DNA from: Flavobacteriaceae bacterium
Lineage (GTDB): Bacteria; Bacteroidota; Bacteroidia; Flavobacteriales; Flavobacteriaceae
Assembly (NCBI GenBank): GCA_013214425.1
Contig: JABSPN010000157.1
Coordinates: 1-7,107 of the forward strand
DNA: 7,107 nucleotides
Direction of reading: 5' to 3'
Part shown: one piece after another, positions 4,791 to 7,107 of the stretch
How positions within the stretch are numbered: the first letter of the stretch is position 1
How the letters are laid out: every line of letters starts with the position of its first letter
Made by a program: the position numbers and the translations under genes
Notes under the pieces: generated by a model
Told to the model about the DNA's origin: nothing
Databases searched by the model: none
Seen by the model: only the letters and a program-made list of their open reading frames with translations

Positions 4791-7107
4791 ATGCATTTAA
4801 TAGCTACTATACCTGGAGGCTGGAATCCAGATGATGATGGTGTTTTTTATATAGAACAAAAACCAGGAGATATCGTTTTCTTAAGTGCAGGAGATACCGA
4901 GATTCATACAATCAACGAAGCTTATAAAACACTTCATGATGAAGAAAAAGGACAGCTTCCCAGTTTACGTATGACCAACTTGGTATATCTCAAACAAGAA
5001 TTGACAATAGATAATTATATTGAAGATGTTTTAGAGAAAGCAAAAGTTATTGTTTGTAGCTTATTAGGGGGGATGAGTTATTATAAATACCTGGTGGAAT
5101 CACTGGTGGAACTTCAGGAGAGTACAGATTGTGTACTACTATTTATTCCTGCGCATGAACCCGATTATGAATTAATGAAATTATCTTCTGAAGATATTCA
5201 AACTGTACATCATTGCAGGCAATATTTACAACAAGGAGGAAAATTAAATGCTATCGGCTTTTTAAATTATTTACGAAAGTATTTTTTTGATGAGGCAATT
5301 AAAGTTCAAACTCCTGATACCATTGAAGATTTATTTTTGTTCACTTTTAATCAAGGAATAGTTACTCAAAAAGTACTTCAAGATAATTTAGATAGATTAA
5401 AACCAATAACGATATTATTGGCTTATCGAACTCATTATTTGGCGAACAATCTTGAGCCACTTTACATATTGAGTAAGGAGTTGGAAAACGCAGGAATCAA
5501 TCCTGTTATTACATTTGCACATAATTTAAGAGATGCCAATACACTCATCAATTTAGAAAAACTCATTACTAACTCTGGCAGTAGATCAATACATGCCATT
5601 ATAAATACTACTGGATTTACAATCAAATCATCTAACGATTCTGATTTTATTTTTGATAGGCTTGGAATTCCAGTACTACAAGCTATATTTTCCACCACAA
5701 ATAAATTGGTTTGGGAAGAAGGATTATTTGGTTTACCTCCAACAGATATTGCTATGAACATAGCATTACCAGAGATTGATGGAAGAATTATTGGTAGAGC
5801 CGTTTCTTTCAAGAAGGAAATACAAAAAGACACGTTAACCGATAGTACCATTGTAAAATACGAAGCTTATAAACCGGCATGTGCATTTATGGCTCGATTA
5901 GCAAAAAATTGGATTTCCTTACAACAGAAAAAGAATGAAGAGAAGCATGTTGCTGTGATTTTACCAAATTACCCGAATAAAGATAGTCGATTGGCAAATG
6001 GAGTCGGTTTAGACACTCCTGAAAGCTGCATTGTATTATTAAATGCACTTAAAAAAGCAGGTTATAATACTGGTGATCAATTACCAAATTCAGGGACAGC
6101 GTTAATGCATTGGATTACACAAGTAACAACAAACGATACCAGTACTACACAAACACGGCCACATGCAATTCTATATAATTTAGAAGATTTTAAAAATCGA
6201 TTTGAAACGCTATCGACGGTATTAAAAGAAAAAATAGTAATACAATGGGGAGCTCCTGACGATGATCCTTATTTTACTGAAGAAGGATTTATTGTTTCTG
6301 GTTTTCTTTTGGGAAATATCTTCTTAAGTATACAGCCTTCCAGAGGTTACAATCAAGATCCGCAAGCTATTTATCATTCGCCAGATTTAGCTCCTACTTA
6401 TCAGTATTTGGCTTATTATTTTTGGTTACAGGATACTTATCAGGCAGATGCGGTTATTCATCTTGGGAAACATGGTAATTTAGAATGGTTGCCTGGCAAA
6501 AGCGTATCACTAGACCCTGAAACCTGCTTTCCTGCTATGTTATTCGATGCTTTACCCCATTTTTATCCGTTTATTATAAACGATCCAGGAGAAGGCACTC
6601 AGGCAAAACGAAGGAATCAAGCGGTAATTATAGATCATTTAATTCCTCCCATGACACGAGCCGAAAGTTATGGAAGCCTTATGAAGCTCGAGCATCTAGT
6701 AGATGAATATTACGAAGCTTCAAATTTAGATTTAAAACGATCTAACGCTATAGAAAAAGAGATTGCAGATTTAGTTAAGGAAACCAAACTTAATGTAGAT
6801 TTAGGAACCATTTCAGATGATCTGGATGAACTTTTAGTAAAACTGGACGGTTATTTATGTGAATTAAAAGAAGCTCAAATACGTGACGGTTTGCACATAT
6901 TTGGAAAAGCCCCAGTAGGCGAACAATTAATAGATCTTTTAATCGCTTTACATAGAATGCCCACTTACAAACAAAAAGGGGTTACGCAGCTCCTTGCTGA
7001 AGATTTTGGCATTAAAGAAGATTTTCTGGGATCAGATTATGCAGAAAAAACGGATCTAATCATAGGAGATAAAAATTGTAAAACTATAGGTCAGGTAGTT
7101 GAACAGT
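4791..7107 (+). CDS. cobN: CobN-type cobaltochelatase large subunit, 3' end cut by the window
   Basis: CobN is the large metal- and tetrapyrrole-binding subunit of the ATP-dependent cobaltochelatase, which inserts cobalt into hydrogenobyrinic acid a,c-diamide; it is homologous to ChlH/BchH. The frame is open from ATG 4791 to the window edge, 772 complete codons with no stop; the family runs to about 1,100-1,400, so the C-terminal third or more is outside. Visible family features: N-terminal strand DIVFLSAGDTEIHT; LLGGMSYY (about 92-99); NYPNKDSRLANGVGLDTPES from residue 393; IQPSRGYNQDPQAIYHSPDL from about 515; and the hallmark HLGKHGNLEWLPGK beginning at His557, whose histidines are candidate metal or ring ligands. 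The start follows cbiA by 7 bases (attaaact) with no Shine-Dalgarno, and the residues from MHLIATIPGGWNPDDDG onward look like a genuine N terminus. Being next to the AAA+/VWA gene and cbiA supports a role in B12 synthesis rather than heme handling (HmuS-like) or chlorophyll synthesis. Confidence 0.95.
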   Translation, partial: MHLIATIPGGWNPDDDGVFYIEQKPGDIVFLSAGDTEIHTINEAYKTLHDEEKGQLPSLRMTNLVYLKQELTIDNYIEDVLEKAKVIVCSLLGGMSYYKYLVESLVELQESTDCVLLFIPAHEPDYELMKLSSEDIQTVHHCRQYLQQGGKLNAIGFLNYLRKYFFDEAIKVQTPDTIEDLFLFTFNQGIVTQKVLQDNLDRLKPITILLAYRTHYLANNLEPLYILSKELENAGINPVITFAHNLRDANTLINLEKLITNSGSRSIHAIINTTGFTIKSSNDSDFIFDRLGIPVLQAIFSTTNKLVWEEGLFGLPPTDIAMNIALPEIDGRIIGRAVSFKKEIQKDTLTDSTIVKYEAYKPACAFMARLAKNWISLQQKKNEEKHVAVILPNYPNKDSRLANGVGLDTPESCIVLLNALKKAGYNTGDQLPNSGTALMHWITQVTTNDTSTTQTRPHAILYNLEDFKNRFETLSTVLKEKIVIQWGAPDDDPYFTEEGFIVSGFLLGNIFLSIQPSRGYNQDPQAIYHSPDLAPTYQYLAYYFWLQDTYQADAVIHLGKHGNLEWLPGKSVSLDPETCFPAMLFDALPHFYPFIINDPGEGTQAKRRNQAVIIDHLIPPMTRAESYGSLMKLEHLVDEYYEASNLDLKRSNAIEKEIADLVKETKLNVDLGTISDDLDELLVKLDGYLCELKEAQIRDGLHIFGKAPVGEQLIDLLIALHRMPTYKQKGVTQLLAEDFGIKEDFLGSDYAEKTDLIIGDKNCKTIGQVVEQ

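Noticed and set aside
5462..5851. Minus-strand open frame of 129 codons
   Set aside because: It is antisense to cobN, which is continuous here with recognisable family sequence on both sides; it is a shadow.

Overview
This window is a segment of a cobalamin (vitamin B12) biosynthesis operon. The DNA is AT-rich. All genes lie on the + strand, are packed almost end to end, and lack clear Shine-Dalgarno sequences upstream of their starts. Together with the protein sequences, this suggests a member of the Bacteroidetes, most likely a flavobacterium. That assignment is inference; no rRNA or marker gene is present.

Layout: (1) the 3' part of cbiD (cobalt-precorrin-5B C1-methyltransferase), cut by the left edge; (2) a polytopic NiCoT/UreH-like membrane protein, overlapping cbiD by ATGA, probably a cobalt or nickel permease; (3) a single protein joining an intact ChlI-type AAA+ ATPase to a ChlD-type VWA domain, the likely motor of the cobalt chelatase; (4) cbiA/cobB, cobyrinate (or hydrogenobyrinate) a,c-diamide synthase; (5) cobN, the large catalytic chelatase subunit, running off the right edge after 772 codons. 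Gaps between genes are -4, 12, 1 and 7 bases. No intergenic stretch is long enough to hold a promoter, riboswitch or terminator, so this is the interior of one transcription unit.

How the genes work together: the permease would supply cobalt, the AAA+/VWA protein plus CobN would insert it with ATP hydrolysis, CbiD methylates C1 of the corrin ring, and CbiA/CobB amidates side chains a and c. CbiD belongs to the cobalt-early (anaerobic) route, whereas a CobN-type chelatase is the hallmark of the cobalt-late (aerobic) route, so the operon mixes the two.

I see no wholly new system. The points most worth a second look are: a run of ten A's in the linker of the chelatase ATPase, where slippage in either direction would release a ChlI-sized protein; a nested palindromic, GC-richer segment inside the interdomain linker of cbiA; and the mixed pathway logic.
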